A stretch of DNA of 30,258 nucleotides from UBA2334 sp964396895 (GTDB lineage: Bacteria > Pseudomonadota > Gammaproteobacteria > Burkholderiales > Burkholderiaceae_C): contig CAYNGJ010000029.1 of the NCBI GenBank assembly GCA_964396895.1, forward strand, positions 1 to 30,258, in the 5' to 3' direction. Under the pieces are notes generated by a model. That model was given only the letters and a program-made list of their open reading frames with translations. It ran no database searches and was not told the origin of the DNA. This document shows positions 30,207-30,258 of the stretch, piece after piece. Within the stretch, counting starts at the first letter, position 1. Every line of letters starts with the position of its first letter. The position numbers were made by a program, and so were the translations under genes.

Positions 30207-30258
30207 ATGGGAAAAGAAAAATTCACGCGTACCAAGCCCCACGTCAACGTTGGCACGA
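30207..30258 (+). CDS. tuf: Elongation factor Tu (5' end only)
   Basis: The ATG at 30207 follows a GGAG at 30196-30199. The 17 visible residues (MGKEKFTRTKPHVNVGT) match the EF-Tu N-terminus, which continues into the first GTP-binding loop outside the window. The tRNA-Tyr/Gly/Thr-tuf order is conserved in beta- and gammaproteobacteria; a tRNA-Trp-secE cluster would be expected further on. Confidence 0.95.
   Translation, partial: MGKEKFTRTKPHVNVGT

Overview
The window is a GC-rich (about two-thirds G+C by eye) chromosomal segment of a betaproteobacterium, most likely Comamonadaceae. Three things point there: the order trpE, chorismate mutase, trpG, lysE-type gene, trpD, trpC, ung; the tRNA-Tyr/Gly/Thr-tuf cluster; and a dispersed AT-rich element that I recall from that family. 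No phage, insertion sequence or CRISPR array was seen.

Left part, minus strand (1-8945). From downstream to upstream it holds: a truncated membrane PAS sensor, a periplasmic solute-binding protein, a DUF3334-like protein, a membrane-anchored glutamate synthase-like FMN/Fe-S protein, two tandem HD-GYP-type phosphodiesterase paralogues, a haloacetate dehalogenase-like hydrolase and the PncC/CinA amidase. Gaps are mostly under 50 bp. The theme is signal sensing and cyclic-di-GMP.

Middle part (8966-18296). pgpA (minus) is separated from thiL (minus) by an island: a LysR regulator, a divergent pair (90-aa protein and a two-module tautomerase) and a GH12 lipoprotein. Upstream of thiL lie a Kef-type antiporter, apaG and a FapA/DUF342 protein. 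gph (plus) diverges from fapA. A chalcone isomerase-like exported protein and a 1270-residue AsmA/DUF748 protein (both minus) sit between gph and trpE.

Right part, plus strand (22363-30258). A candidate leaderless trpL leader peptide with a Trp-Pro-Trp motif and a structured leader precede trpE, chorismate mutase and trpG. Then come a threonine aldolase, a LysE-family exporter, trpD, a 49-codon membrane ORF, trpC and ung. The last four overlap by a few bases. A strong promoter inside the end of ung probably drives tRNA-Tyr, tRNA-Gly, tRNA-Thr and tuf.

The most unusual signal is a family of five AT-rich elements sharing the layout TAGC-N18-AAGCG followed by GGC (one copy with two substitutions). 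They lie inside cinA, thiL, the AsmA gene and lysE, all in frame, and in the trpG-ltaE gap, where the element supplies the ribosome binding site of ltaE.
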